A stretch of 64,000 bases of DNA from Lichenicola cladoniae (GCF_013201075.1 NZ_CP053708.1:3539501-3603500), one strand, 5' to 3'; shown: positions 42,956 to 53,184, counted from the stretch's first letter. Notes: generated by a model from the letters alone, not told the origin. A program made the numbers and translations.

Positions 42956-43618
42956 TCAGGCGACGCTCTCATAGCGATCGAGCTGCCAGTCGGCCGGTTC
43001 CAGGGTGGCGGCCTCGTACCATTCCACCATCAGCGGATGGGCCAGCACCGCATCGCGATACGCGGAGGAGGCTGCACCAAGCCGCACGCCATACGAGATG
43101 AAGCGGGCCACCACCGGAGCGAACATCGCGTCGGCCACGGTGAACGCGGGTCCGAACAGAAAGGGGCCGCCGGCGCCGTATTTCGCGCGGGTCGTGCTCC
43201 AGAGTTGATCGAGCCGATCGATATCCGCCTGGACATCGGGCGCGATCCCGCCGGCCAATGGATGGTTGCGCCCCAGGTTCATCGGCATGGCGAGCCGCAA
43301 TGGCCGGAAGCCCGCATGCATTTCGGCGGATAGCACGCGGGCATGGGTGCGGGCGCGCAGATCGGCAGGCCAGAGCGCGGGCGCCAGCTCGGCGCAATAT
43401 TCGCCGATCGCCAGGCTTTCCCACACCCGGTTGCCGTCATGCTCGAGATACGGCACCAAGCCGTTGGGCGTCGCGGCAGCGATTTCCGGGGTGATCCCAC
43501 CCGCCAGCCGGATCACCTCTTCGGTAACGTCGAGCTCGGCCAGCCGCACTATCAGCCATCCACGCAGCGACCAGGAGGAATACCGCCTGGTCCCGAGAAC
43601 CAGCGTACCGTCGCTCAT
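42956..43618 (-). CDS. Glutathione S-transferase family protein
   Basis: 220 residues from ATG 43618 (MSDGTLVLGTRRYSSWSLRGWL), chosen because GGAG lies seven bases upstream. The thioredoxin-like N-domain has 'YSSWSLRGWLIVRLAELDV', the cis-Pro/Glu region 'NGLVPYLEHDGNRVWESLAIGEYCAE', and the C-domain 'PFLFGPAFTVADAMFAPVVARF', a typical GST helical signature. It conjugates or isomerises via glutathione; the substrate is unknown. A palindromic repeat separates it from mnmA. Confidence 0.92.
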   Translation of the reverse strand: MSDGTLVLGTRRYSSWSLRGWLIVRLAELDVTEEVIRLAGGITPEIAAATPNGLVPYLEHDGNRVWESLAIGEYCAELAPALWPADLRARTHARVLSAEMHAGFRPLRLAMPMNLGRNHPLAGGIAPDVQADIDRLDQLWSTTRAKYGAGGPFLFGPAFTVADAMFAPVVARFISYGVRLGAASSAYRDAVLAHPLMVEWYEAATLEPADWQLDRYESVA

Positions 43619-43658
43619 CTGCATGCTCCGCCAAAGACCTGCCTATCTAACGGGGCGC

Positions 43659-43737
43659 GGACCGGTTGAGAATGCATTGTGTCGGGTAAGAGCGGAGGGA
43701 CGTCGGATCGCCATCACAACGCGTTCTCAGCCGGTCC
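43659..43737. repeat. Palindromic intergenic repeat, copy A (short form)
   Basis: The arms 43659-43681 and 43715-43737 (23 bp each) pair with three differences, two of which are G-U compatible. The 33-base loop contains the 'cgtcggatcgcc' core also present in copy B, and in slightly altered form in copy C. The right arm covers the mnmA stop codon. It looks like an internally deleted member of the family at 44808 and 51400. Confidence 0.8.
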
Positions 43738-44785
43738 GCTGGATGTAGCCGCCGCCCAGGATGCGAGACCCATCATAGAACACGCAGGCCTGGCCCGGGG
43801 CCGGCAGGGCGGGCTCGTCCAGCACCACCGCGTTGCCATGGATGGTGGCGGCACGAACTGCCTCGCGGGCACGCAGCTGAACCTGGCAGCGGAGGGGCGC
43901 CGTCGGTGCGTCGATCAGCCAGTTGATGTCGCGCAACGCGAGGTCGCGGGTGCTGCTGCGGCCGCGCGGGCCGATCACCACGCGCCGGGCAGCCGGGTCG
44001 AGCGAAACTACCTGCTGCCGTTCGCCATCCCGCATCGCCGCGTTGCCGAGGCGCTTGGACTGGCCGACCGTATAGCCGGCCAGACCCGAATGCTGCCCGA
44101 GCACGGTTCCAGCGGCATCGACGATCTCGCCGGCCTCGGCGGTTTCCGGGCGCAGCCGGGTCACCAGGTCGGCATACGATCCGGTCGGCACGAAGCACAG
44201 ATCCTGGCTGTCCGGCTTATCCGCAACCGACAGACCCAGACGCAGCGCCTGGGCACGCACGACGTCCTTGCTGGCCAGGTCGCCGAGCGGAAACCGCAGA
44301 TAGGCGAGCTGTTCGCGGGTGGTGCCGAACAGGAACCAGCTCTGGTCGCGGCCGGCATCGACCGGGCGATGCATCTCTGCGCCGGACTTGCCGTCGACGC
44401 GGCGCACGTAATGGCCCGTCGCCATCGCGTCGCAGCCAAGCTCGCGGGCGAGGCCGAGCAGGTCGGTGAACTTGACGCCCTGGTTGCAGGCGATGCACGG
44501 CACCGGTGTCTCGCCGGCAGCATAGGCGTCGGCGAACCGATCGATCACGCTCTCGCGGAATCGCGCTTCCGCATCGATGACATAATGCGGGAAGCCGAAC
44601 CGGTCCGCGACCCGCCTGGCATCATGGATATCGTCGCCGGCGCAGCAGGCGCCCTTCCGCTTGGCGCTGGCACCATGGTCATAGAGCTGCAGCGTTGCAC
44701 CAACGACATCATGTCCTTGCTCCGCCAGCATCGCCGCAACGACACTGCTATCCACGCCACCCGACATGGCGGCCAAGATGCGCAT
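43727..44785 (-). CDS. mnmA: tRNA 2-thiouridylase
   Basis: 352 residues from ATG 44785 ([20 protein letters not shown]). It thiolates U34 of tRNA-Lys, tRNA-Glu and tRNA-Gln. The PP-loop is SGGVDSS; the catalytic cysteines are in '[12 protein letters not shown]' and '[11 protein letters not shown]'; the C-terminal barrel ends '[18 protein letters not shown]'. Sulfur comes from a cysteine desulfurase, and two such genes lie upstream on the same strand beyond a ferredoxin gene. The stop codon is inside palindromic repeat copy A, and copy B lies directly upstream of the start. Confidence 0.96.
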   Translation of the reverse strand: MRILAAMSGGVDSSVVAAMLAEQGHDVVGATLQLYDHGASAKRKGACCAGDDIHDARRVADRFGFPHYVIDAEARFRESVIDRFADAYAAGETPVPCIACNQGVKFTDLLGLARELGCDAMATGHYVRRVDGKSGAEMHRPVDAGRDQSWFLFGTTREQLAYLRFPLGDLASKDVVRAQALRLGLSVADKPDSQDLCFVPTGSYADLVTRLRPETAEAGEIVDAAGTVLGQHSGLAGYTVGQSKRLGNAAMRDGERQQVVSLDPAARRVVIGPRGRSSTRDLALRDINWLIDAPTAPLRCQVQLRAREAVRAATIHGNAVVLDEPALPAPGQACVFYDGSRILGGGYIQRTG

Positions 44786-44807
44786 CAGCAGCACCTGCTC
44801 GAAAGAA

Positions 44808-44970
44808 CGAGACCGTTCGAGAATGTGCTGTGCCGAGTGAGAGCTCCCCCTTCGGGAGCGCCCGTCGTGGCTACCGGAGCACCGAAGCGGAGCGGCCTCC
44901 CGGCCGTGAGCATCGGATCGCACGGAAGTCGCGTCGGATCGCCGGCACAGTGCATTATCGAGCGGTCTCG
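44808..44970. repeat. Palindromic intergenic repeat, copy B (163 bp)
   Basis: The 28-bp arms at 44808-44835 and 44943-44970 are inverted repeats with four mismatches. The interior shares long blocks with copy C (e.g. gcccgtcgtgg, agcggagcggcc, ggccgtgagca, gcgtcggat). It fills almost all of the gap between the ferredoxin stop and the mnmA start, so it must lie in the mnmA leader or promoter. Confidence 0.88.
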
Positions 44971-44976
44971 CACGGG

Positions 44977-45291
44977 TTAGCCGGTCTTGGGGAGGCGCAC
45001 GACTAGGCCATCCAGGGCGTCGGTGATGACGAGCTGGCAGCCGAGCCGCGAAGTCTTCTCCAGGCCGAAGGCGAGGTCGAGCATGTCCTCCTCGTCCTCT
45101 GTCGGCTTGGCCAGTTTGCCTGCCCAGGCCGGGTCCACCACCACATGGCAGGTGGCGCAGGCCAGCGAGCCTTCGCACGCACCTTCGAGGTCGATGCCGT
45201 GACGATGCGCGATCTCGAGCACGGAAAGGCCGAGCGGCGCCTCGACCTGGCGGGGGGCGCCATTGCGCTCGATGAAAGTCATGCTGGGCAT
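44977..45291 (-). CDS. fdx: [2Fe-2S] ferredoxin, Fdx (ISC) type
   Basis: 104 residues from ATG 45291 ([11 protein letters not shown]) with GAGG six bases upstream. The four cluster cysteines fit the adrenodoxin-type pattern: '[16 protein letters not shown]' (C-x5-C-x2-C) and '[10 protein letters not shown]'. The sequence '[13 protein letters not shown]' is the conserved interaction helix. It donates electrons during Fe-S cluster assembly. The gene lies 46 bp downstream of the cysteine desulfurase pair, which fits an ISC role. Confidence 0.94.
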   Translation of the reverse strand: MPSMTFIERNGAPRQVEAPLGLSVLEIAHRHGIDLEGACEGSLACATCHVVVDPAWAGKLAKPTEDEEDMLDLAFGLEKTSRLGCQLVITDALDGLVVRLPKTG

Positions 45292-45337
45292 CGTCGACCT
45301 CGGCCGGGAAGCGGATTGTGTGAAAGGGGATGGTGCG

Positions 45338-46519
45338 TCACGCCGGCACGGGGATGCCGGAATGAACCAGAGCATGGGCATCGGCCAGCATGTCGGCGGC
45401 CTGGCCCAGCTCGTCGGCGGACGTAAAACGTCCGATCCCCAGACGCAAGCTTCGTGCAGCCTGGTCCCGGCTCAGTCCCATCGCGGCGAGCACGTGCGAC
45501 GACTCGATATCCGCCGCGGAACAGGCCGATCCGGTCGAGACGCAAAGGTTCGGCATCGCTGCCATGATCGCCAGCGCATCGCCTCCGGGGAAGCGGAGGT
45601 TGAGATTGCCGGCGATGCGGTGCTCGCGGCTGCCGTTGACCAGGATGCCGGGAATCACCGCCTGCAGCCGGATAAGCAGCTGGTCGCGAAGGGCGGCGAT
45701 CCGGGCCGTCTCGCTATCGAGGTCCACGCCTGCCACACGCGCCGCCTCGCCCAGGCCGACCACGAGCGGCGCGGGGAGCGTTCCGGACCGGAGCCCCCGC
45801 TCCTGCCCGCCACCGGACATCAGCGGCACCAGCCGTACGCGGGGCCGGCGGCGCACGAACAGGGCGCCGACACCCTTGGGCCCATAGAATTTGTGGCCGC
45901 TGATCGAGGCGAGATCGAGGTCGAGCGCCCGCACGTCGACCGGCAGCTTGCCCACCGCCTGGGCCAGGTCGCTGTGCAGCAGCGCCCCGGCCGCGTGCAC
46001 GATCGGCGCCAACAAGGAAAGGTCCTGGATCACCCCGGTCTCGTTGTTCACCGCCATGATGCTGACCAGCAGCGTCGGCACGCGAAGGGCCTCGCGCAGC
46101 CGGTCCGGATCGACCCGCCCGTCCGGCTCGACCGGCAGCACGACCGGCTCGAACCCTTCTCCGGCAAGGTCGCGCACGGTTTCCAGCACGCAGGGATGCT
46201 CGGTCGCCAGAGTGACGACCCGGCGCCGCGGGTCGCCGGAACGCATTGCCTGGCGGGCTGCGCCCTTGATCGCCAGGTTGTTGGATTCCGTAGCGCCGGA
46301 AGTGAAGACGAGCTCGCGCGGATCGGCACGAAGCAGGTCGGCCAGGTGCCGGCGTGCCTGTTCGACCGCATCGGCCGCCTGCTGGCCCATGGCATGCTCG
46401 GCACTGTGCGGGTTGCCGAAACTGGTCGTGAACCAGGGCAGCATGACGTCCAGCACGCGGGGATCGCAGGCCGTGGTGGCCTGGTTGTCGAGATAGATCA
46501 TCCGGCGAGCATAGCTCAT
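45338..46519 (-). CDS. Cysteine desulfurase (IscS/NifS family), second of a tandem pair
   Basis: 393 residues, [24 protein letters not shown] fold-type I PLP enzyme producing alanine and a persulfide from cysteine. Visible are the PLP lysine ([17 protein letters not shown]), '[10 protein letters not shown]' (PLP-ring histidine), and the active-site loop cysteine in '[18 protein letters not shown]'. Its ATG overlaps the stop of the upstream desulfurase by 4 bp. No iscU or iscA is adjacent. It probably supplies sulfur to Fe-S assembly and tRNA thiolation. Confidence 0.93.
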   Translation of the reverse strand: MSYARRMIYLDNQATTACDPRVLDVMLPWFTTSFGNPHSAEHAMGQQAADAVEQARRHLADLLRADPRELVFTSGATESNNLAIKGAARQAMRSGDPRRRVVTLATEHPCVLETVRDLAGEGFEPVVLPVEPDGRVDPDRLREALRVPTLLVSIMAVNNETGVIQDLSLLAPIVHAAGALLHSDLAQAVGKLPVDVRALDLDLASISGHKFYGPKGVGALFVRRRPRVRLVPLMSGGGQERGLRSGTLPAPLVVGLGEAARVAGVDLDSETARIAALRDQLLIRLQAVIPGILVNGSREHRIAGNLNLRFPGGDALAIMAAMPNLCVSTGSACSAADIESSHVLAAMGLSRDQAARSLRLGIGRFTSADELGQAADMLADAHALVHSGIPVPA

Positions 46520-47679
46520 GCCGCCAGCCCCGGGCGCCCGGATCGGGCCAGAGACATGTAGGCCTCGATGAAGCGGTCCACGTCCGGCTCCTGCACGTTC
46601 CAGGGCAGCGAGACGCGGATCGCCGAGCCGGCCAGATCGGGCAGGCCCATCGCCGCCAGCACATGCGACTGCGCGACCTTGCCGGAGGAGCAGGCGGCCC
46701 CCGACGAGACCGCGAACCCGGCCAGGTCCAGCGCGATGAGCTGCACGTCCGCGCGCCGCCCGGCCAGGCCGAGGCAGGTGGTGTTAGCCAGCCTGGGCGC
46801 ATCGGCGCCGATGCAGACGGCTCCGGCCGTTCGGGCCGCCTGCTCGATCCGGTCCCGCAGTCCGGCGAGGCGGGATTGCGACGAGAGGGTCGTGCACGCC
46901 GCCTCGCACGCGGCCGCGAACCCGGCGATCGCCGGCACTGCGGGCGTGCCGCCACGCCGGCCACGCTCCTGGCCGCCGCCCTCGATCAGCGGCGCCAGGA
47001 TGAACCTGTCGACCAAGGAGGAGAGCAGCAATGCGCCGGCACCCTTGGGGCCGCCCATCTTGTGGGCCGAGATCGCCATGCTGTCGGCGCCGATCACCGC
47101 CAGCGACAACGGCATCCGCCCCGCCGCCTGGACGGCGTCGACATGTAGGCGCGCACCATACCGGCGGCAGAGGTCGGACACCTCGGCCAGCGGGTGCAGC
47201 ACGCCGGTCTCGTTGTTCGCGGCCATCATACAAACCAGCGCCGGGCCGCCCGGGCCGGCCAGCGCGGCTTCCAGGCCGGCAATGTCGAGCGTGCCGTCCC
47301 GGGCGACCGGCAGCACGGCTGCTCCGGGGCCGGCGGCCCGACGGATCGCGTCGTGCTCGGTAGCACCAATCAGGAGCCGGCGGCCGGCGCCGAGCGCATG
47401 CAGTGCCAGCCCATCGCTCTCGGTGCCGCCCGAGGTGAACACCAGGCCGGCCGGGTCGGCGCCGAAGCATGCGGCGATCCGTTCCCTCGTCTCCTCGAGC
47501 ACAGAACGCGCCCGCCGCCCGGCCATGTGGACCGAACTCGGATTGCCGACGAGGTCGAGCGCCCGGATCAGCGCGCCACGTGCCTCCGGCCGCAGGGGTT
47601 CGCTGGCGTTGGCGTCGAAATAAACTGGATCGTTCGCGAAACCGCGAGCATGTCCGGTCTCATGGTGCAGATCGGTCAT
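46516..47679 (-). CDS. Cysteine desulfurase (NifS-like), first of a tandem pair
   Basis: 387 residues from ATG 47679 with GAGG eight bases upstream. PLP lysine in 'AISAHKMGGPKGAGALLL'; 'ATEHDAIRRA' aligns with the cofactor-stacking histidine; active-site cysteine in 'AVSSGAACSSGKVAQSHVL'. It is clearly diverged from its downstream partner (different loop and N-terminus) rather than a recent duplicate. The 4-bp overlap implies coupled expression, possibly as a heterodimer or two routes of sulfur supply. Confidence 0.92.
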   Translation of the reverse strand: MTDLHHETGHARGFANDPVYFDANASEPLRPEARGALIRALDLVGNPSSVHMAGRRARSVLEETRERIAACFGADPAGLVFTSGGTESDGLALHALGAGRRLLIGATEHDAIRRAAGPGAAVLPVARDGTLDIAGLEAALAGPGGPALVCMMAANNETGVLHPLAEVSDLCRRYGARLHVDAVQAAGRMPLSLAVIGADSMAISAHKMGGPKGAGALLLSSLVDRFILAPLIEGGGQERGRRGGTPAVPAIAGFAAACEAACTTLSSQSRLAGLRDRIEQAARTAGAVCIGADAPRLANTTCLGLAGRRADVQLIALDLAGFAVSSGAACSSGKVAQSHVLAAMGLPDLAGSAIRVSLPWNVQEPDVDRFIEAYMSLARSGRPGLAA

Positions 47680-48199
47680 GGAGTTGTCCTCACGGCTCCG
47701 TGTCGCCGCAAAGGCGTTCGTGCGGGTTCAGGGTGCGGTATTCCGTTGTAATTGCTCGAACCGTCTCGTTATAGAGTTCATGAACAGGCGCTGACGATGC
47801 ACGCACCACTGTGGGACGGCCGGGATGCCGTCCGACAGGCGATGCCGGATCACAGTGTGCCGGAGCAGGGAGAGACCTCGTGTCCGATGTTCGGGAAATC
47901 AATCGCGTTTCCATCCCAGAGCCTGATCGAAACCTGATTTTACAGCAAAGCCAGCCCCGCGCTTGGCGCAAGCGTGACCTGCACGCCCTTTGAATCATGC
48001 GGCGTTCTGCGCCATATGCGTGCAATCAAAGCATCTATCGACCTGGACAGCCCGGCCTGAGCAGCCAAACGGCACTTTCTGATCGTCGACTATCCGAAAT
48101 CATCGAACCACGTCCGGCGGGGCATCGTCGGGTGTCGAGATTACGTTAACAAGCTGCCGTTCATGCCATCGAACGGAGCAATAAGAATCGCGGGAAATA
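47680..48199. other. 520-bp intergenic region upstream of divergent desulfurase and hydrolase genes
   Basis: No convincing gene was found. It must contain both promoters. Visible are a perfect 10-bp palindrome GTTCATGAAC (47776-47785) beside a TATAAC hexamer on the minus strand (47768-47773), a GACGGC/GCCGTC hairpin near 47815-47831, and CCGTTC-N8-GAACGG near 48154-48173, whose arms resemble the tips of the palindromic repeat family. An open frame at 47690-48025 (minus) has no ribosome site or family pattern. Confidence 0.5.
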
Positions 48200-48865
48200 A
48201 TGCCTGAGGTGATGTTCGCCGGCCCTGACGGCCGACTCGAGGGACGCTACCACCATTCCAGCGAGAGCAACGCGCCGCTCGCCCTCGTTCTCCACCCGCA
48301 TCCGATGCACGGCGGGACCATGAACAACCGCATTACCTATAATATGTACCGGACGTTCGAAAAGCTCGGCTTCTCGGTAATGCGCTTTAACTTCCGTGGC
48401 GTCGGCCGCAGCCAGGGCCGCTACGATGGCGGCTTCGGCGAGATCTCCGATGCGGCGGCAGCGCTCGACTGGATGCAGATGGTCAATCCGAACTCGGGTG
48501 GGCTCTGGATTGCCGGCTATTCGTTCGGTGCGTTCGTCGGCATGCAGTTGCTGATGCGCCGTCCGGAAATCTCCGGCTGGGTCAGTGTCGCGCCCCCGGC
48601 CAACCACTACGATTTCGGCTTCCTGGCGCCATGTCCGTGTGGCGGCCTGCTGCTGCATGGCGATTCCGACGAGATGGTGCCCGAGCCCGCGGTGCGGAAG
48701 CTGGTGGACAAGCTCAACACGCAGAAGAACGTCACCGTCGACTACCGGGTGTATGCCGGCGCCGACCATGTGTTCGCGACCCACGCTGAGCACGTCTCCG
48801 AGGCGGTCGAGGATTACGTCGGCAAGATCGTGGCACGCAAGGCGATGGCGCTGGCTGCCGATTAG
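48200..48865 (+). CDS. Alpha/beta hydrolase of the dienelactone-hydrolase-like type
   Basis: 221 residues with GGGAAATA before ATG 48200. 'LVLHPHPMHGGTMNNRITYNM' gives the oxyanion region. The nucleophile elbow is 'IAGYSFGAFVGMQL' (Ser in GYSFG). 'LLLHGDSDEMVPEP' carries the acid and 'GADHVFATHAEHV' the catalytic His. As I recall, it is often found beside cysteine desulfurase genes in alphaproteobacteria, as here (divergent). The substrate is unknown. Confidence 0.9.
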   Translation: MPEVMFAGPDGRLEGRYHHSSESNAPLALVLHPHPMHGGTMNNRITYNMYRTFEKLGFSVMRFNFRGVGRSQGRYDGGFGEISDAAAALDWMQMVNPNSGGLWIAGYSFGAFVGMQLLMRRPEISGWVSVAPPANHYDFGFLAPCPCGGLLLHGDSDEMVPEPAVRKLVDKLNTQKNVTVDYRVYAGADHVFATHAEHVSEAVEDYVGKIVARKAMALAAD

Positions 48866-48945
48866 GCCAGAACCGGCAGGGGCGGTGGGGCTTTATCCAA
48901 GCGGGATTGATCTCCTCCGTCCAACCGATTCGTCCTGCAGGCTCC

Positions 48946-50010
48946 CTATGATGGCCTGACCAGGCGTCCTCCGGGAGTAGGCTCAGGCGCACCCGTGGTG
49001 CCGGGCCAGGAGAGCGGAAGTCCAGCTTCGACCCGGACGGCGAGAAACGCGAAACACTGCGCTTCCAGGGCGTCGCCGTCCCAGCCGAGGCTCTCGACCG
49101 CTTCGACCGGCGCGTGCAGGCGATCCCGAAGCGCCTGCATCAGCACCGGATTGCGCCGGCCACCCCCGCACACGAGCCAATGTTTCGGACGCTCGGCAAG
49201 GATCGTCATGGCGATCGATGCGGCGGTGAAGGCGGTCAGGGTCGCGGCGCCATCCGCCGCCGACAGGCCAGATACAGCATCGAGTGCGGCATGGAATTGA
49301 AGGCGGTCGAGCGATTTCGGTGCGGGCCGGCTGAAGAACGGATGCGCCAGCAACCCGGTCAACACCGCCTCGTCCACCCGGCCCGATGCGGCCAGCCGTC
49401 CGTCGGTGTCACAGGGGGTGCCGGTGTGCCGCATTGCCCAGTCGTCGAGCAGCGCGTTGCCCGGGCCGGTGTCGCAGGCGATGAGGGCATCGTCCGGGCC
49501 GATCCAGGTAAGGTTTGCGACACCGCCGAGATTGAGGAACGCCACCGGTCGCTCCAGCCGCGCCGCCAGCGCCGCATGATAGGCCGGGACCAGGGGGGCG
49601 CCCTCGCCGCCTGCTGCGACATCCGCGCTCCGAAAATCGTACGCCACCGGCAGCCCGGTCCGGTGCGCCAGATAGGCGGCGTCGCCGATCTGCCATGTCC
49701 GGCCTTCGCCGGGGCGATGCAGGATGGTCTGGCCATGGAAGCCGATCAGCGCCGCCGGTTCGCCGAGGGCCGCCACCGCCGCCACATGTACGTCGGTCAG
49801 GCGGCGCTCGAGCTGCAGCAGCTCCGGATCGGTCGCATCGATGTGTGCTGCACGATCGAGCAGGCCGCGTAGGGCGGTGCGCAATGCGGGATCGTAGGGG
49901 ATGGTGAGGGCGGTGCCGAACGAGGCGATACGCTCGCCGTCGGTCTCGATCAGCGCCGCATCCACCCCGTCGAGCGAGGTGCCGCTCATCAGTCCGATCA
50001 CCCGGCGCAT
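48946..50010 (-). CDS. anmK: Anhydro-N-acetylmuramic acid kinase
   Basis: 354 residues from ATG 50010 ([20 protein letters not shown]) with GGGGGAG upstream. It phosphorylates and hydrolyses 1,6-anhydroMurNAc during peptidoglycan recycling. Family motifs: '[12 protein letters not shown]', '[12 protein letters not shown]', '[38 protein letters not shown]', '[13 protein letters not shown]' and '[13 protein letters not shown]'. It is divergent from tyrS, a pairing I recall as common in alphaproteobacteria. Confidence 0.96.
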   Translation of the reverse strand: MRRVIGLMSGTSLDGVDAALIETDGERIASFGTALTIPYDPALRTALRGLLDRAAHIDATDPELLQLERRLTDVHVAAVAALGEPAALIGFHGQTILHRPGEGRTWQIGDAAYLAHRTGLPVAYDFRSADVAAGGEGAPLVPAYHAALAARLERPVAFLNLGGVANLTWIGPDDALIACDTGPGNALLDDWAMRHTGTPCDTDGRLAASGRVDEAVLTGLLAHPFFSRPAPKSLDRLQFHAALDAVSGLSAADGAATLTAFTAASIAMTILAERPKHWLVCGGGRRNPVLMQALRDRLHAPVEAVESLGWDGDALEAQCFAFLAVRVEAGLPLSWPGTTGAPEPTPGGRLVRPS

Positions 50011-50121
50011 GGTCGCTCCCCCGTCTGGCAGGCCGCCCGCTTCGGGAACCCCTGCCCGCATGCTACAGCACCGCCGCCGGTGGACCAGGAGATCCGGCAC
50101 TCAGCGATGGTGGTTCCAGAC

Positions 50122-51369
50122 ATGTCCAAGAGCGATTTCCTGGCAGAGGCCGAAGCGCGCGGCTTCGTGTTCCAGTGCACCGACAGCGAGGCGCTCGATG
50201 CCGCACTGAACGCCGGGATCGTGTCGGGATACGTAGGCTTCGACCTGACCGCGGACAGCCTGCATGTCGGCTCGATGGTGCAGATCATGCTGCTGCGGCT
50301 GCTGCAGCGTCATGGGCATCGTCCGGTGCTGCTGCTGGGGGGCGGCACCACCAAGATCGGCGATCCGTCCGGCAAGGAGGAGGCGCGGCAGCTGCTGACG
50401 CCGGAGCGCATCGCCGCCAACGGCCACGGCATTCTCGCGATCCTGAAGCGGTTCGTGCAGATCGGCGCCGGGCCGACCGACGCGCTGATTGCAGACAATG
50501 CCGAATGGCTCGACCGGCTCGGCTATATCGAGCTGCTGCGCGAAGTCGGGCAGCATTTCTCGATCAGCCGGATGCTGTCGTTCGACAGCGTCAAGCTGCG
50601 GCTCGAACGCGAGCAGGGACTGACATTCCTCGAGTTCAACTATTCGATCCTGCAGAGCTACGATTTCCGCGAGCTCGGGCGGCGGCATGGCGTGAGCCTG
50701 CAGATGGGTGGCTCCGACCAGTGGGGCAACATCGTGTCGGGCGTGGACCTGGTGCGCCGCACCGATGCCAGGCAGGTATTCGGGCTGACCACGCCGCTGA
50801 TCGCCACGGCCTCCGGCGCGAAAATGGGCAAGACCGCGGCCGGTGCCGTTTGGCTGTCGGCGGACCGGGTGTCGCCGTTCGACTACTGGCAGTTCTGGCG
50901 CAACACCGAGGATGCCGATGTCGGCCGCTTCCTGCGCATGTTCACCGACCTGCCTCTGGCGGAATGCGAGCGGCTGGCGGCGTTCGAAGGTGCCGCGATC
51001 AACGAGGCGAAGAAGATCCTGGCCACCGAGGCGACCGCGCTGTGCCACGGACGCGACACCGCGCTCGCGGTAGCCGAAACCGCGAGACTGAGCTTCGAGC
51101 AGGGTGAGCTTGTGCAAGCATCGCTGCCGTCCCGCGAGATACAAGCCGCCGAGTTGTCGGCCGGCATCCCGATCTTCCGGTTGTTCGCCGAAGCCGGGCT
51201 GGCCACCAGCAACGGTGAAGCCCGCCGCCTGATCCGCGGCGGCGGTGCCCGCATCAACGACGTCGCCGTCAGCGACGAAGCCCGCATCATCTCCGACGCC
51301 GACCTCATCGACGGCGCCATCAAACTCTCAGCCGGACGCAAACAGCACCTGCTCCTGCGCCCAGTCTAA
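50122..51369 (+). CDS. tyrS: Tyrosyl-tRNA synthetase
   Basis: 415 residues from ATG 50122 ([21 protein letters not shown]); an ATG at 50107 would add five. A class I synthetase of the TyrRS alphaproteobacterial type: HIGH motif 'ADSLHVGSM', tyrosine pocket '[14 protein letters not shown]', KMSKS motif 'SGAKMGKT', and a C-terminal S4 RNA-binding domain ([22 protein letters not shown]). Palindromic repeat copy C begins 30 bp after the stop. Confidence 0.97.
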   Translation: MSKSDFLAEAEARGFVFQCTDSEALDAALNAGIVSGYVGFDLTADSLHVGSMVQIMLLRLLQRHGHRPVLLLGGGTTKIGDPSGKEEARQLLTPERIAANGHGILAILKRFVQIGAGPTDALIADNAEWLDRLGYIELLREVGQHFSISRMLSFDSVKLRLEREQGLTFLEFNYSILQSYDFRELGRRHGVSLQMGGSDQWGNIVSGVDLVRRTDARQVFGLTTPLIATASGAKMGKTAAGAVWLSADRVSPFDYWQFWRNTEDADVGRFLRMFTDLPLAECERLAAFEGAAINEAKKILATEATALCHGRDTALAVAETARLSFEQGELVQASLPSREIQAAELSAGIPIFRLFAEAGLATSNGEARRLIRGGGARINDVAVSDEARIISDADLIDGAIKLSAGRKQHLLLRPV

Positions 51370-51399
51370 GCCCACCAACGACGCCCCCCATCCGCGGAA

Positions 51400-51558
51400 G
51401 GCCGTTCGAGAATGCGCTACGGCGAGTCAGAGGCGCGCTCTACGCGCCGCCCGTCGTGGTTGTCCGAGCACCGGAGCGGAGCGGCCATCAGGCCGTGAGC
51501 ACCGGAGCACAGGCCAACCGCGTCGGATGACCGCCGTAGTTAGCATCATCGAACGGCC
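51400..51558. repeat. Palindromic intergenic repeat, copy C (159 bp)
   Basis: The arms 51400-51424 and 51532-51558 are inverted repeats with a two-base insertion and a few mismatches. The interior is clearly homologous to copy B. It occupies the space between the convergent tyrS and SDR genes, ending 3 bp before the SDR stop codon, so it may act as a bidirectional transcript end. Confidence 0.88.
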
Positions 51559-51561
51559 GGC

Positions 51562-52461
51562 TTAGGGGAGGTGGTTGCCGCCGGTGACCCCGTAGATTTC
51601 GCCGGTGACGTAGGAGCTTTCCTGCGAGGCGAGCAGCACATAGACCGAGGCGAGTTCTGCCGGCTGGCCGGGGCGGCCGATCGGGGTTTTCGACCCGAAG
51701 GTCGGGATCTTCTCCTGCGGCTGGCCGCCGGACGGCTGCAGCGGCGTCCAGACCGGGCCGGGAGCGACCGCGTTCACGCGGATGCCCTTCTCGGCGACCT
51801 GCTTTGCGAATGCATGCGTGAAGGCGACGATCGCAGCCTTGGTGCTGGCGTAATCCAGCAAGGTTTCCGACGGCTGGTAGGCCTGGATCGACGTGGTGTT
51901 GATAATGGTGGCACCGGCCGGCATCAGCGGCAGGGCGGCCTTGCACAGCCAGAACATCGCATAGACGTTGGTGCGGAAGGTCTCGTCGAGCTGCTCGGTG
52001 GTGAGGTCGGCGATGCTCTTCTGGGCCGTCTGCTTGCCGGCGACGTTTACCAGGATGTCGAGCCCGCCGAGCCCGGTGTTCGCCGTCTCGACGAGGCTCT
52101 TGCAGAACACCTCGTCGGAAATGTCGCCGGGCGCGGTAACGACCTTGCGGCCGGCCTGCTTGATCAGCGCCACGACCTCCTGTGCGTCCGGCTCCTCGTC
52201 GGGGAGGTAGCTCATGACGATGTCGGCACCCTCGCGGGCGAACGCGATCGCCACGGCACGGCCGATGCCGCTATCGGCACCGGTAATCAGCGCCTTGCGG
52301 CCTGCGAGACGGCCGAACCCCTTGTAGCTCTCTTCGCCGTGATCGGGCTTGGGGTCCATGTCCTTGGCAAGGCCGGGCGCCGACTGAGGCTGCTCCTCGA
52401 ACTTCGGCTGGAAATACTGCTTGGTCGGGTCCTGCATGTCGTACTGGTTGAGGGTGGTCAT
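51562..52461 (-). CDS. SDR family oxidoreductase (YhdF/YdaD-like)
   Basis: 299 residues from ATG 52461 ([19 protein letters not shown]) with GGAG upstream. An N-terminal tail (Gln/Pro-rich, '[21 protein letters not shown]') typical of this stress-linked SDR group precedes the Rossmann fold: cofactor motif '[15 protein letters not shown]', 'NVAGKQ', the catalytic Ser region 'INTTSIQAY', and YxxxK in '[13 protein letters not shown]'. An NAD(P)-dependent dehydrogenase of unknown substrate, similar to general-stress proteins. Confidence 0.92.
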   Translation of the reverse strand: MTTLNQYDMQDPTKQYFQPKFEEQPQSAPGLAKDMDPKPDHGEESYKGFGRLAGRKALITGADSGIGRAVAIAFAREGADIVMSYLPDEEPDAQEVVALIKQAGRKVVTAPGDISDEVFCKSLVETANTGLGGLDILVNVAGKQTAQKSIADLTTEQLDETFRTNVYAMFWLCKAALPLMPAGATIINTTSIQAYQPSETLLDYASTKAAIVAFTHAFAKQVAEKGIRVNAVAPGPVWTPLQPSGGQPQEKIPTFGSKTPIGRPGQPAELASVYVLLASQESSYVTGEIYGVTGGNHLP

Positions 52462-53184
52462 GATGCTGCTCCGTTCAACGCGATCCAGAGCCAGCCAACG
52501 TAGCCGGCAGCTGCCGCGTTGCTGAACGTTCCGCATGCGCACCACCTTGGTCGTCGCCGGAGCTTCTGGAGGACCAATCTCGGTGGAGCCGGGACGTCCG
52601 GTATCTGCCGGTTCGATGATCGGCCACGTTCTTCATCGGGCCGTCCGGAACAAGCAAGTCGACACGTAGATCCCTGGTATGCAAGGGCGTCGTCAGCGCC
52701 TGTTTCTCGGTCATGCCGGCTGCGGCGGTTCGTTCAGTTCGCGCCTTCGGATCTACCACAGTTGACGAACACGCGCAGGTCGGCTTCGGTCGAGCCGGTG
52801 CAGTCTGGTGCTATCGATTCAGGCTCACTAGAATACCTGTATGTTTATGAGTTGGCTCCTGATCTCCCTCTTTATGTCGTAGCAATCTTATTCCGGATCA
52901 CGATGCTTGCGGTTTCAATCCTGGGCAAGAATGAGCGTCTTACAAACGTTACGACGGAACACGGCGCCGCCAACTCGCGAGGTAAGCTTCAGAATGCTGA
53001 TCCAGCATTTTATGATTCACGGACCAGAATATATTGCGGTAGTTCAAAACATATTGCGAAAGACATACATTTGATCTTCTTCAAGAAGACCCAGCAGGCG
53101 CCCACGAGACAAGCTGATTTCGATCGGTGTAACCAGCCTCTCCATCATGACCAACTTCGTCTCCGCCCCATATCTATCGAAGCG
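52462..53184. other. 723-bp gap with atypical, AT-richer composition and no clear gene
   Basis: From about 52810 to 53180 the base composition is visibly richer in A and T than the surroundings. The frame of the HExxH protein stays open back to 52519, but the extra residues look non-coding (low complexity, no family pattern). No tRNA, integrase or repeat boundary was found. It may be a remnant of transferred DNA. Confidence 0.5.

Noticed and set aside
47690-48025. A 111-codon minus-strand frame before the cysteine desulfurases
   Set aside because: It has no ribosome site or family pattern and its composition is like non-coding sequence; it is treated as an intergenic region.
52519-53184. N-terminal extension of the HExxH protein back to 52519
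   Set aside because: The extra 222 codons are compositionally mixed and end in a signal-peptide-like segment, so an internal start at 53185 is more sensible.
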